Assembly (NCBI RefSeq): GCF_016862515.1
Contig: NZ_BONC01000075.1
Span: forward strand, 1 to 35,108
Length of the DNA stretch: 35,108 bases
Reading direction: 5' to 3'
Source: Asanoa iriomotensis
GTDB lineage: Bacteria; Actinomycetota; Actinomycetes; Mycobacteriales; Micromonosporaceae
The position numbers and the translations under genes are program-made. Position 1 is the stretch's first letter; each line of letters opens with the position of its first letter. The notes beneath the pieces were generated by a model. That model was given only the letters and a program-made list of their open reading frames with translations. It made no database searches and was not told the DNA's origin. Shown in pieces: positions 1 to 7,389 of the stretch.

Positions 1-603
1 ATACAGGTCGTAGGCACGCCCCACACTCGCAAGCGACTCTCCACCGGCGACACGCTCGTACAAGTCCACCACCGCGGCAGGGTCCTCACACCACGCCTGC
101 TTCGCGTAGCGCACACCCTCCGTCGCCCAGAAGGCGGGCAGCGGCCCATGATGCGCTTTGTTGTCGCGGATCATCATGATCCCGCGATACGTCGTCCGCT
201 TGACCGTCTTGGACTTCTCCGCATTCGCATGCTGCGCCACCAGCGTCACGACACGACCCGCGAAATCGGTCCGCCCGAACTGCGGCTCACTGATGGAGAC
301 CACGTCGCCACCAGCGGACCGGATAGCGAGCAGAATCTCAGCCTGAGCGTCCAAATCGTCCCGCCGGTCAAGCCGAGACGACTCGGTGACAATCACGGTA
401 GAGTAGTCGCCACGCGCGATGTCCGCGATCACCTCACGCAACGCCGGTTCCTGCGTCCCATGACTCGCCGAGTAGCCATGAAGCCGGAACCACTTGACGA
501 TCGTTACACCACGCTCGGCAGCGTCACCCTCGATCACCTTGATCTGAGATGCCTCGTCCTGACTACCAGTGCTGACCCGCACGAACCCCGCACCCAGCGC
601 CAC
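1..603 (-). CDS. Serine recombinase (integrase/resolvase family), N-terminal part, cut by window edge
   Basis: Translating the complement from a GTG at 603 gives 201 residues open to the left edge, so the gene is incomplete here. The N-terminus carries the serine recombinase catalytic signature VRVSTGSQ (Arg9, nucleophile Ser11) and, near residues 76-83, SRLDRRDD, matching the helix with the two catalytic arginines. The rest of the resolvase domain follows (ISEPQFGRTDFAGR, then a helix rich in charged residues), and the region after residue 150 looks like the start of a Recombinase domain. An in-frame TGA lies just upstream and GAGGGGAG precedes the GTG, fixing the start. Such enzymes cut and join DNA at att sites. 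The gene is transcribed away from a probable att junction at 643-664. Codon use is visibly less GC-biased than in neighbours, which supports foreign origin. Large integrase versus smaller resolvase cannot be settled here. Confidence 0.85.
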   Translation of the reverse strand, partial: MALGAGFVRVSTGSQDEASQIKVIEGDAAERGVTIVKWFRLHGYSASHGTQEPALREVIADIARGDYSTVIVTESSRLDRRDDLDAQAEILLAIRSAGGDVVSISEPQFGRTDFAGRVVTLVAQHANAEKSKTVKRTTYRGIMMIRDNKAHHGPLPAFWATEGVRYAKQAWCEDPAAVVDLYERVAGGESLASVGRAYDLY

Positions 604-642
604 GCCCAGCTCCCCTCAGGAGACCCACGTGTGCAGACTACC

Positions 643-664
643 CGACAACTATCGGTCGTTGTCG
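643..664. other. Probable attachment-site junction of an integrated element
   Basis: Arms CGACAAC (643-649) and GTTGTCG (658-664) form a perfect 7-base inverted repeat around an 8-base centre. The right arm lies in the methyltransferase reading frame (the YVDND codons). The recognisable coding sequence ends in the centre of the repeat, and the recombinase start codon lies about 40 bases to the left. Serine integrases act at short sites with imperfect dyad symmetry next to their own gene, so this is the likely left-right boundary. The exact core needs the other end of the element. Confidence 0.5.
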
Positions 665-981
665 ACGTAGACGATCCGGCTGCTGGGCGCGACCTGCTGG
701 GCGACCTCGTGGGTGTTGTTGGCGGTGGGAATGCCGGTGCCGACGTCGAGGAACTGGCGGATCTTCTCGGTGCCGGCGAGATGACGAACCACGCGACCGA
801 GGTACGCGCGGTCGGCGCGCGCCGACCCGACCATCTCCGGCACCATCTCCAGGATCTGGTCGGCCACCGCGCGGTCCGCGGCGAAGTTGTCCCTGCCGCC
901 GAGCCAGTAGTTCCAGAGCCGTGCGGAGTGCGGGATGCCGGTGTCGAGCCCCGCCACGGAAACGCTGTCCGAGGTGGACAT
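649..981 (-). pseudogene. Truncated SAM-dependent methyltransferase (Methyltransf_19/DUF574 type), 5' part only
   Basis: From ATG at 981 (GGAGG ten bases upstream) the frame reads 110 residues. It has the family's N-terminal pattern: GIPHSARLWNYWLGGRDNF, then ADRAYLGRVVRHLAG, and the SAM-binding motif I region FLDVGTGIPT with the following strand IVYVDND. Family members are about 260-280 residues and usually continue YVDNDP. Here the frame reads Arg and then a TAG exactly at the inverted repeat 643-664. The remaining two thirds of the fold, including the rest of the SAM pocket, is missing, so the product is unlikely to be active. The simplest reading is that insertion of the element carrying the adjacent serine recombinase split the gene. 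The 3' half should lie at the far end of that element, outside this window. Confidence 0.75.
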
Positions 982-1080
982 CTCGTCGCAACCTCCACAT
1001 TGTCTGAGTGGTCTTCGCGAAAGACTAGCTTCCAGGGCGCGGGTCGGCACAGGGGGATACTTGAGCCAGGGGGACTGAGA

Positions 1081-1887
1081 ATGGAAGAGCTTCTGCGTCG
1101 CCTCGGACGCGATCCGCGAACGCTGCGGTCCGTCGAAACCCTTGCCGGGTCGGCGTCCGGGTCATTGGTGGCGCTGGTCCGGCTCGGCGACGCGGAGTTC
1201 GTGCTCAAGACCACGACCGCGCGCGAGGCCGCGTTCTATCGGGCGGCGCCGCGCCTGCCGGTGCGCGTACCACGGGTGATCGCGGCCGACGACACCTGCC
1301 TGCTGCTCGAATCCCTCGGCCCGGCGCGCCCGGCGGCGCAGTGGCCGTCGTCGCGCTGGCCCGAGGTGGCGCGCCAGCTCGGTGCGCTGCACCGGCCGGA
1401 GGTCCTGGCCACGCTCGGCGGCCGATCGTGGTTGAGACGCACCTCTGTGCGATCGCCGGACGCCGCGGCACGAGAGTTCTGGTGCGCCGCGGAGCTAGCG
1501 CGACTCGACGAATTGCGGCCGGCGGCCCTGCCGGCGTGTCTGGTGCACGGCGACCTGCACGCCGGCAACCTCCTCCACGACGGCGCGGGCGAGCTGGTCT
1601 GGACCGACTGGCAGGAGGTGGGCGTCGGCTCCGGCCCGGAGGATCTGGCGTTGCTGTGGCAGCGCGCCGAGTTCGACGGCGCCGACCCACCGAGGGCGGC
1701 GATGCTGGCGACCTATGCCGAGGCGCGCGGAATCCCCTGCGACGACCGCCTTGCCGACGCCGCCGCGGCGGCGGAGGTGCGCCTGCTCCTGTTGGACTGG
1801 CCGCCGTTCCTGCTCGGCACCGACCCGGCCCGGGCCGCGCTCATGCGCCGAAGACTGCATGCACTGAGCCCACCGCGCCGGAGCTGA
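1081..1887 (+). CDS. Aminoglycoside/choline-kinase-like phosphotransferase (APH family)
   Basis: A 268-residue protein, close to the usual APH length. The Brenner-type catalytic loop HGDLHAGN lies at residues 156-163 (catalytic Asp158, Asn163), followed by the metal-binding Asp176 in WTDWQEV. The N-lobe shows the beta-strand with the ATP-contacting lysine (EFVLKT) and a glycine/serine-rich loop (GSASGS). The frame is open far upstream, but ATG 1081 has GGGGGA just before it and starts the homologous region. The family phosphorylates hydroxyls on small molecules, for example aminoglycosides, macrolides, homoserine or fructosamine. The sequence alone does not give the substrate, and a resistance role is not implied. 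Its stop codon lies in the loop of a strong hairpin. Confidence 0.85.
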   Translation: MEELLRRLGRDPRTLRSVETLAGSASGSLVALVRLGDAEFVLKTTTAREAAFYRAAPRLPVRVPRVIAADDTCLLLESLGPARPAAQWPSSRWPEVARQLGALHRPEVLATLGGRSWLRRTSVRSPDAAAREFWCAAELARLDELRPAALPACLVHGDLHAGNLLHDGAGELVWTDWQEVGVGSGPEDLALLWQRAEFDGADPPRAAMLATYAEARGIPCDDRLADAAAAAEVRLLLLDWPPFLLGTDPARAALMRRRLHALSPPRRS

Positions 1888-1901
1888 CCGGCGCGGTGGG
1901 C
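1868..1901. terminator. Bidirectional hairpin terminator overlapping the APH stop
   Basis: Perfect 14-base arms, GCCCACCGCGCCGG (1868-1881) and its complement (1888-1901), close a 6-base loop that contains the TGA of the APH gene. There is no U-tract, as is common in actinobacteria. It lies between convergent genes whose stops are only 22 bases apart. Confidence 0.7.
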
Positions 1902-1909
1902 CCTCACGG

Positions 1910-3166
1910 TCAGGACAGGCTCTGCGGCGCCTTGGTGCGGACACGCGCCGGCCCGGTCGGGGACAGGTCGGTGACCAGGTGTGCGGTGACTATGCCGTCC
2001 GGGGTGACGGTCCAGAGGTCGGGCACGTTGTCGGCGTCGATGTCGGTGGCCTGGAGAGTCGAAAGCGTCGCGCCGGTGTTCCAGCCGGTGGCGACCAGGT
2101 ACGGGGTGAAGTCCAGAGAGCCGGTCATATCGCCGTTGTCCGTGAACGACAGGCTTTCCCAGAGGTAGAGATCGCCGGTCTGGCGGTTCCAGAGATACAT
2201 CGCCGTGCCCGAGGACAGTTGCGTGGTCGCGATGGTCCAGTTAGGCCAGTCGGCACCGCCGTCGGGCGTCGGGGTGTCGAGCTGCACGGTGATCGCGTAC
2301 CCGCCGATCCCGTTCATGTTCGGGTAGTAATAGAGGAAGCCGCTGCTGATCCCGACGAGGTCGTCGTAGAAGATGCCGCTGCCGGACGCCTGGTAGGCGC
2401 TGGCGAGCTGGCTGGGTTCATTGCCGTTCAGGTCGGTCATCGTGCCCGGAAAGATGGTGTGTTGGCTGCCGCTGCGGACGTCGAGGGGCGACCCGTCACC
2501 CGTGCCGTGGATGATGACGCCACCGCCGTTGGCCGGCTTGTAGACGAACACGTCCTGGAAGTTGGTCCCGGTGAGTCGTCCGGTGAACACCTGGGTGTCG
2601 TTGTAGTCCTCGGGCCCGGAGACAGTGCCGATGCCCGTGCCGTTGACGCCGATGTTCGTGGCGGGCACCCGCACGCGGCCGTTGCGCTTCGCGGACCCAG
2701 GCGCGAGCCACAGGCCCGGCGCGATGCCGTCGGTGTTGCCGACGGTCAGCAGGTCCGGCACGCCGTCGCCGTCGAGGTCCTTCTCCGCGGCCGGCTCCGG
2801 CAGGGACAGAAACAGCGTGCGCAGTTCCGTCGGGCTCGTGACGCCACCGCTGGCGATCGCTTGGACAGCGAGATTCACGATGCGCCCGCTGCCGGTCACG
2901 GTGACCGTCGCGCTGCCGGCCGTCGCCGCGACCGACTGCGTGCGCCCGTTGACGTCGTACCGGTAACGCTTCGGCGGGGTTGTCCCGCCGGGGGTGAACT
3001 GGACCGTGATCGGCGTGCCCACGACGAGCTCGCCGGCGATCAGAGTGATGACCGGCGCCTCGATCGAGGTCGGTGCCGCGGCGACCGCGGGGCTTGCGGT
3101 CAGCGCGACCGACAGCAGCCCGACGGCGGCCGTAGCCAGCAGCCGCTTTCTTGCGAACAGAGCCAT
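1910..3166 (-). CDS. Secreted FG-GAP/VCBS-repeat-like protein of unknown role
   Basis: A 418-residue protein starting at ATG 3166, where GGAGGA lies 6-7 bases upstream; the frame is open further upstream but without an RBS. Residues 1-30 are a classical Sec signal peptide: basic MALFARKR, hydrophobic core, and an AVAAAP-type cleavage region. An Ig-like beta-rich segment follows. Then come calcium-loop style motifs typical of FG-GAP/VCBS repeats: DLDGDGVPDLLTVG around residue 130, a weaker TDLNGNEPSQL, and DIDADNVPDLWTV near the end. Such repeats fold into extracellular beta-propellers that bind ligands or support catalytic domains. No catalytic domain is seen, so an exported binding or structural protein is the most that can be said. 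It is transcribed alone, converging on the APH gene. Confidence 0.75.
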   Translation of the reverse strand: MALFARKRLLATAAVGLLSVALTASPAVAAAPTSIEAPVITLIAGELVVGTPITVQFTPGGTTPPKRYRYDVNGRTQSVAATAGSATVTVTGSGRIVNLAVQAIASGGVTSPTELRTLFLSLPEPAAEKDLDGDGVPDLLTVGNTDGIAPGLWLAPGSAKRNGRVRVPATNIGVNGTGIGTVSGPEDYNDTQVFTGRLTGTNFQDVFVYKPANGGGVIIHGTGDGSPLDVRSGSQHTIFPGTMTDLNGNEPSQLASAYQASGSGIFYDDLVGISSGFLYYYPNMNGIGGYAITVQLDTPTPDGGADWPNWTIATTQLSSGTAMYLWNRQTGDLYLWESLSFTDNGDMTGSLDFTPYLVATGWNTGATLSTLQATDIDADNVPDLWTVTPDGIVTAHLVTDLSPTGPARVRTKAPQSLS

Positions 3167-3252
3167 CTCGCTCCTCCGTGTAAGTCCGCGGCGATCGATA
3201 CATGGAAGATCGCCACGTGCCTGTGGAGGACGATAGTCGTCCGTCGCAATCG

Positions 3253-3606
3253 CTAGGTCGGGGTTGCTACGCAGAACTCGTTGCCGTCGGGGTCGGCCAT
3301 TACCGTCCAGCCGAAGCCTTGTGGCATTTTTTGGCGGTCGACGACCGTGGCGCCGAGTTCCAGTAGGCGTTCGATTTCCGTGGCCGCGTCGCCGTCGCTG
3401 CTCCAGTCCAGGTGGACTCGGTTCTTGACTGTTTTCGGCTCCGGGACCCGTTGGAAGCCCAGGCACAAGCCTGGCGTTTCGCCCAGGATCAGGAAGTCGT
3501 TCTCGTGGCGCCAGGACTCGCGGAGGCCCGTGGCGGCCGCCCAGAAGCTGGCCAGGCGCCCCGGGTCGGCGCAGTCGATCGTCACCATCCGCGTCTGTAG
3601 GGCCAT
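3253..3606 (-). CDS. VOC-superfamily (glyoxalase/bleomycin-resistance-like) protein
   Basis: A 117-residue single VOC module opening MALQTRMVTIDCADPGRLA and ending MADPDGNEFCVATP, the typical start and finish of actinobacterial glyoxalase-like proteins (Glyoxalase_6 type). The betaalphabetabetabeta units usually pair to bind a divalent metal; candidate ligands are the acidic and His residues in HLDW and NEFC. A TTG at 3618 is an alternative start because AGGGGA lies 4-5 bases before it; ATG 3606 is chosen because homologues begin there. The gene follows the dienelactone hydrolase by about 35 bases and is probably cotranscribed with it and marR. That suggests detoxification of a reactive small molecule; the substrate is unknown. 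Confidence 0.75.
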   Translation of the reverse strand: MALQTRMVTIDCADPGRLASFWAAATGLRESWRHENDFLILGETPGLCLGFQRVPEPKTVKNRVHLDWSSDGDAATEIERLLELGATVVDRQKMPQGFGWTVMADPDGNEFCVATPT

Positions 3607-3639
3607 GACTTCGTACAATAGTCCCCTTTTATGGGGTAA

Positions 3640-4371
3640 TCAGGCCTTGTCCTCGACGAAGCTCAGCATCTGCCGCCATGCGTCCGCGACGTCCTCCTGG
3701 TGCTGCCCGAAGGCCCGGTCGAAGAAGCTGTGGCCGGCGTCCGGATACACCGTCATGCGTACGTCCACACCATGACCGCGGACCCGATCGGCGAACTGCT
3801 CGACCTCGGCCACCGGCGTGAAGTCCTGACCCGCGGCCAGGATCTGCAGCGGTGAGGCGATCTCGTCGACCACGCTCTGCACCCGCGACGGGATGCCGTA
3901 GAAGCCGATCGAGCCGCGCAGGTCGTCGCCGGCCGCCGCCTGGCGCCACGACATCGCGCCGCCGAAGCAGAAGCCGACCGTGAACAGCGACGACGCTCCG
4001 TGCGACCGCAACCAGGCCGCCGCCACCGAGGCGTCGGACGCCACCGTGGGAAAGTCGAGCGCGTCGACGTGCTCGCGGTAAGAAAAGTCCTCGCCGCGGG
4101 TGCCGATCCCGGCCGTCCGCCCGAAGTAGTCGAACGCCAGCGCCGACAGGCCCGCCGAGGCGAAGCTCTGCGCCAGCTCCTGGTAGAAGACGTGCAGCCC
4201 GCGCACGTCCGGGAAGATCACGATCCCGCGAGCCGCGGGACCAGATGCGGGGTGTGCGAAATAGCCACCGAATGACGTGCCGTCAGCGGACTGCAGCACC
4301 ACCGACCCGTGTTCGCCGACCGGCCCCGGGTTTGGCGGCTGCGGCGGGCGGGCGTCGTCTCCGTAACACAT
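3640..4371 (-). CDS. Dienelactone hydrolase family protein
   Basis: A 243-residue alpha/beta hydrolase of the DLH family. The nucleophile elbow is GFCFGG, with Cys135 in place of the usual serine, as is characteristic of dienelactone hydrolases. The expected Asp (GQD, Asp183) and His (DAGHSFF, His214) complete the Cys-Asp-His triad. The family hydrolyses dienelactones and related lactones or esters in the cytoplasm. Its start is four bases after the marR stop, so the two are translationally close and surely cotranscribed. With the VOC protein downstream and the divergent FMN reductase, it fits a MarR-controlled response to quinones or other electrophiles. That role is inference, and the true substrate is not evident. 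Confidence 0.85.
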   Translation of the reverse strand: MCYGDDARPPQPPNPGPVGEHGSVVLQSADGTSFGGYFAHPASGPAARGIVIFPDVRGLHVFYQELAQSFASAGLSALAFDYFGRTAGIGTRGEDFSYREHVDALDFPTVASDASVAAAWLRSHGASSLFTVGFCFGGAMSWRQAAAGDDLRGSIGFYGIPSRVQSVVDEIASPLQILAAGQDFTPVAEVEQFADRVRGHGVDVRMTVYPDAGHSFFDRAFGQHQEDVADAWRQMLSFVEDKA

Positions 4372-4375
4372 GTGA

Positions 4376-4864
4376 TCATCGTGCCACCAAGGGATCGGTC
4401 TCGCCGCCGCAGCCGATGCGGTCGAGCGCCTCGGTCAGGCCGGCCAGGTCGGAGCCCGCGAAGTGGTCGATGATGCGGCGGCGGGTCGACCACAGGTGCG
4501 TCGGGTACGCGTCCTCGAGCCGCCGCAGCCCAGCCGGGGTCAGCGTCGCGAACCAGCCGCGGCCGTCCTCTTCGCACCGGTCGCGCTTGACCAGCCCCTC
4601 CGACTCGAGCCGGGCCACCGCGCGGGTCATGCCGCTGAGTGACAGGTCGCTCGCCCCGGCCAACTCGTTCATCCGCATGCGCCGCTCGGGCGCCTCCGAG
4701 AGGTGCATGAGGATGCTGTATTCGGTCAGCGAGATGGCCACCCGCTCCCGCAGGTCGTGGTCCAGGAGCTTGGGCAACACGATCATCACGCGGCCCAGCG
4801 TGCGCACGAGCCGCTCTTCGTCGGCGTTCAGCGGCTCGTCGCGCTGCTCTGTGACCTGAGGCAT
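4376..4864 (-). CDS. MarR-family transcriptional regulator
   Basis: A 162-residue protein with the MarR winged-helix plan: helix 1, the LTEYSILMHLSEAP segment, recognition helix region LSLSGMTRAVARLESEGLVKR, the wing with acidic and basic tip (CEEDGRGWFATLTPAG), and a C-terminal dimerisation helix. ATG 4864 starts the homologous part. The longer open frame reading back to 5059 runs through the operators and the divergent gene and is rejected. No clear RBS precedes the ATG. A TATCAT at 4871-4876 (minus strand) sits where a -10 for a leaderless mRNA would be. It heads an operon with the dienelactone hydrolase and VOC genes and very likely represses itself and the divergent reductase through the two operators at 4877-4921. 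Confidence 0.9.
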   Translation of the reverse strand: MPQVTEQRDEPLNADEERLVRTLGRVMIVLPKLLDHDLRERVAISLTEYSILMHLSEAPERRMRMNELAGASDLSLSGMTRAVARLESEGLVKRDRCEEDGRGWFATLTPAGLRRLEDAYPTHLWSTRRRIIDHFAGSDLAGLTEALDRIGCGGETDPLVAR

Positions 4865-4876
4865 ACGCCCATGATA

Positions 4877-4890
4877 CTTGCTCAAGCAAG
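4877..4890. promoter_or_regulatory. Inverted repeat, probable MarR operator 1
   Basis: CTTGCT-CA-AGCAAG is a perfect 6-base inverted repeat, 13 bases from the marR start codon and next to its probable -10. The same half-site sequence recurs in the second repeat. Confidence 0.7.
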
Positions 4891-4905
4891 GAACTGTTCG
4901 TATGT

Positions 4906-4921
4906 TTGCTTGACGAAGCAA
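4906..4921. promoter_or_regulatory. Inverted repeat, probable MarR operator 2
   Basis: TTGCTT-GACG-AAGCAA is a perfect 6-base inverted repeat sharing its half-site with operator 1. It contains TTGACG (4910-4915), a good -35 for the plus-strand reductase, so a bound regulator would block that promoter. Confidence 0.7.
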
Positions 4922-4964
4922 GGACTTACTCAGAGTCCTCCCCCCGAGCAAGGAACCGGACATC

Positions 4965-5531
4965 GTGACCACAATCGGAATCATCCTCGGCAGCACGCGC
5001 CCCGGCCGTAACGGCGAGGCCGTCGCGAACTGGGTGTACGAGCACGCCTCGAAGCGCACCGACGCCGAGTTCGAGCTCGTCGACCTGCTGGACTACAAGC
5101 TCCCGCACCTCGACGAGATCGGCCTGCCGAGCATGGGCAACTACCAGCAGCCCCACACGCTGGCGTGGGCCGAGAAGATCGCTTCGTTCGACGGCTTCGT
5201 GATGGTGACCCCGGAGTACAACCACTCGACCTCGGGCGCCCTGAAGAACGCGATCGACTTCCTGTTCGCGGAGTGGCACAACAAGGCGGTCGGTTTCGTC
5301 AGCTACGGCTCGGCCGGCGGCGCGCGTGCCGTCGAGCACCTGCGGCTCGTCTCCGCTGAGCTGAAGATGGCCGACGTGCGTTCGCAGGTCATGCTCTCGC
5401 TGTTCCACGACTTCGAGAACTTCAGCACGTTCAAGCCGGGCGAGCACCATGCCGACGCGCTCCACACGACCCTGGACCAGGTCGTCGAGTGGAGCCGGGC
5501 GCTCGCTCCGCTGCGCGGCAAGGCTGCCTGA
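4965..5531 (+). CDS. NAD(P)H-dependent FMN reductase (flavodoxin-like fold)
   Basis: A 188-residue protein from GTG 4965 (AAGGA upstream). It shows the NADPH-dependent FMN reductase signature: phosphate-binding loop GSTRPGRNGEAVANW at residues 9-23, and the flavin-contacting motif TPEYNHSTSGALKNAIDFL in the middle. The C-terminal half has YGSAGGARAVEHL. The family transfers hydride from NAD(P)H to FMN, quinones, azo dyes or metals in the cytoplasm, usually as a dimer or tetramer. It stands alone, divergent from marR, with an inverted repeat over its probable -35, and ends before a strong hairpin. It is likely induced by whatever ligand the MarR protein senses. Confidence 0.9.
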   Translation: MTTIGIILGSTRPGRNGEAVANWVYEHASKRTDAEFELVDLLDYKLPHLDEIGLPSMGNYQQPHTLAWAEKIASFDGFVMVTPEYNHSTSGALKNAIDFLFAEWHNKAVGFVSYGSAGGARAVEHLRLVSAELKMADVRSQVMLSLFHDFENFSTFKPGEHHADALHTTLDQVVEWSRALAPLRGKAA

Positions 5532-5552
5532 CCGGCACCCCGCGTAGTTGGT

Positions 5553-5583
5553 CCGCGGGCCTGGTCGACGGCCAGGCCCGCGG
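5553..5583. terminator. Hairpin terminator after the FMN reductase
   Basis: Perfect 12-base arms CCGCGGGCCTGG (5553-5564) and CCAGGCCCGCGG (5572-5583) enclose a 7-base loop, 21 bases after the reductase stop and before the STAS gene. There is no U-tract. Confidence 0.75.
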
Positions 5584-5663
5584 GCCGTTCAATGTGCGGG
5601 GCGAGCCGGATGCTCTCTCACCATCCGGTGGAGTACCGTTCCCCCGGATACAGGAGGTCGAGC

Positions 5664-6023
5664 ATGTCCTTGACGGTGGGCACGGAACAGCGCGGCGACG
5701 TCGTCGTGGTGTCGGTGGGCGGCGAGCTGGACATGGCCACCGCGCCCGCCTTGCAGGACCAGATCACCGACCTGCTCGACCGGGGCCTGTCCCGGCTGGT
5801 CTTCGACCTGACCGACGTGTCGTTCTGCGACTCCACCGGGTTGTCCGTGTTCGTCCGGGCCAAGAACAGCACCGACGATGCCGGCGGGGTCGTCCGGCTG
5901 GCCGCTCCGCAGCGTGGCGTGCGCCGCATCCTCGAGGTCAGCGGCCTGGTCGAGGTGCTGCACACCTACCCGACCGTCGACGAAGCGGTCGCCGCCGACG
6001 CCTCGGAGCCAGCCGCGGGCTAA
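5664..6023 (+). CDS. STAS-domain anti-sigma factor antagonist
   Basis: A 119-residue single STAS domain. It begins at ATG 5664, seven bases after AGGAGG (5652-5657). Strand pattern VVVVSVGGELDMATAP and the phospho-acceptor motif FCDSTGL (Ser57 in Asp-Ser-Thr-Gly) match SpoIIAA/RsbV-type anti-anti-sigma factors. In that partner-switching scheme an anti-sigma kinase phosphorylates the serine, and the unphosphorylated form sequesters the kinase and frees a sigma factor. No anti-sigma kinase or sigma gene lies nearby, so it is an orphan. Its stop overlaps the stop of the convergent MFS gene by four bases. Confidence 0.88.
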   Translation: MSLTVGTEQRGDVVVVSVGGELDMATAPALQDQITDLLDRGLSRLVFDLTDVSFCDSTGLSVFVRAKNSTDDAGGVVRLAAPQRGVRRILEVSGLVEVLHTYPTVDEAVAADASEPAAG

Positions 6024-7339
6024 GCGGCCTTGCGCAGGGGCTCGGCCAGCGGGCCGGTCTCGGCCAGCACCGCCGCCGCCGTTGGCTCGATGGCCTCCAC
6101 CGGGCCGTTCGCGCCCGGCGCGTGTGCCTCGTCCTCGACGAACTGCGGGCGACTGATCACCAGACCCGCCACAGCTTGTACGACCAGAGCCACGGCCAGC
6201 ACGGCCAGGGGCGCGATCCAGCCGCCCGTGGTCTCGTACAGGATGCCGACCAGCAGGGGTCCCAGCGCCGCGAACAGGTAGCCCACGCTCTGCGCGAACG
6301 CGGACAGCGCCACCGTCCCCTCCGGCGTGCGGGCCCGCAGGCCGATCACGACCAGGCTGACCGGGAACACCGTCTGGCCGATCCCCATCAGGGTCACCCA
6401 GAGCACGGCGCCACCGTGCGGTGCCACGGCCAGCCCCACGTAAGAGACGCCGGCCAGGGCGGTCAACCCGAGGATTAGCAGGTCGAGGCGGCGCAGCCGG
6501 CCAGCCAGCGCCGGCGCCAGCAGTGCGAACGGCAGCGCGAACAGGGTGACGCCGGCCAGCAGGAGGCCCGCGGTCGACGGGCTGAACCCGGAGTCGCGGA
6601 ACAGTTGCGCCAGCCAGCCCATCGTGGCGTACCCGGCGATCGACTGCATGCCGAAGAACACCGCCATGGCCCAGCCGATCCGGGTGCGCGCCGGGCGGAT
6701 CCGCGCGCCGGGGTGGTGGCCGGGCCGCCGGAGGACCTGCTGGCCCCGCCGCAGCGCGGCCGGCAGCCAGGGCAGGATCGCCACCGCGGCCAGCAGGGCC
6801 CAGACGCCGAGCCCGGCCCGCCACGAGCCGAACGCGTGCGCGACCGGCACCGCGGTGGCCGACGCCGCGGCCGCGCCCGCCGACATCGACAGCGTGTAGA
6901 CCCCGGTGACCAGACCGGGGCGGTCCGGGAAGTGCTGCTTGACCATCATCGGCAGCAGCACGTTGGAGACTGCGATGCCGGACAGGGCGAGCGCGCTGAG
7001 TCCGATGAACGCGACCGGAGAGTTCGTCAGCACCCGCAGGAACTGGCCGACCGAGAGCACGACCATCGCGATGACCAGCAGTCGCGCCGGCGCGACCCGG
7101 CGGACCAGCCACGGGGTGGTCGCACCGAAGACCGCGAACGCGATCGTGGGGACGGTGGTGACCACGCCGGCGAGTGCGCCGGACAGGTGGAGGCCGTCGC
7201 GGACCTCGTCGAGGAGCGCGCCGAGCGAGGTGACCACCGCGCGCAGGTTGACCGCGACGATCACGATGCCGACCAGCACGAGCAGGATGCCGCGGGAGCG
7301 GGTGGTGGGCTGCGGCGCGGTAACGGTGGGAGCGGTCAC
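6020..7339 (-). CDS. MFS transporter, CynX/NimT (cyanate permease-like) type
   Basis: A 439-residue integral membrane protein with about twelve hydrophobic segments in two halves and a loop near the middle (residues 200-220). The first transmembrane segment runs into NLRAVVTSLGALLDEVRDGLHLS, the conserved opening of the CynX/NimT subfamily, in which an N-L-R motif after helix 1 is typical. The subfamily includes cyanate and 2-nitroimidazole transporters, but most members are untested, so the substrate is not inferred. The C-terminus is a long hydrophilic tail. It is divergent from a GntR/FCD regulator 50 bases away; a local repressor controlling an exporter or importer is a common arrangement. 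Confidence 0.85.
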   Translation of the reverse strand: MTAPTVTAPQPTTRSRGILLVLVGIVIVAVNLRAVVTSLGALLDEVRDGLHLSGALAGVVTTVPTIAFAVFGATTPWLVRRVAPARLLVIAMVVLSVGQFLRVLTNSPVAFIGLSALALSGIAVSNVLLPMMVKQHFPDRPGLVTGVYTLSMSAGAAAASATAVPVAHAFGSWRAGLGVWALLAAVAILPWLPAALRRGQQVLRRPGHHPGARIRPARTRIGWAMAVFFGMQSIAGYATMGWLAQLFRDSGFSPSTAGLLLAGVTLFALPFALLAPALAGRLRRLDLLILGLTALAGVSYVGLAVAPHGGAVLWVTLMGIGQTVFPVSLVVIGLRARTPEGTVALSAFAQSVGYLFAALGPLLVGILYETTGGWIAPLAVLAVALVVQAVAGLVISRPQFVEDEAHAPGANGPVEAIEPTAAAVLAETGPLAEPLRKAA

Positions 7340-7354
7340 GACCTACAGCCTAGA

Positions 7355-7367
7355 ATCATGGGACGAT
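7355..7367. promoter_or_regulatory. Imperfect inverted repeat between MFS and GntR genes, candidate operator
   Basis: ATCAT-GGG-ACGAT has 4 of 5 arm bases paired. It lies between the divergent starts and overlaps TAGAAT (7351-7356), a good -10 for the plus-strand regulator. The site is the best dyad in this short gap; binding by the adjacent GntR protein is inference. Confidence 0.35.
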
Positions 7368-7389
7368 TTATGGTGGGGTGATGTTACGC

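Noticed and set aside
148-1080. Long N-terminal extension of the APH frame on the plus strand
   Set aside because: It runs antisense over the recombinase and methyltransferase remnant, has no RBS, and the APH fold begins at the ATG at 1081.
3229-3243. Small hairpin GGACGA-TAG-TCGTCC after the VOC gene
   Set aside because: Too weak to call a terminator in GC-rich DNA.
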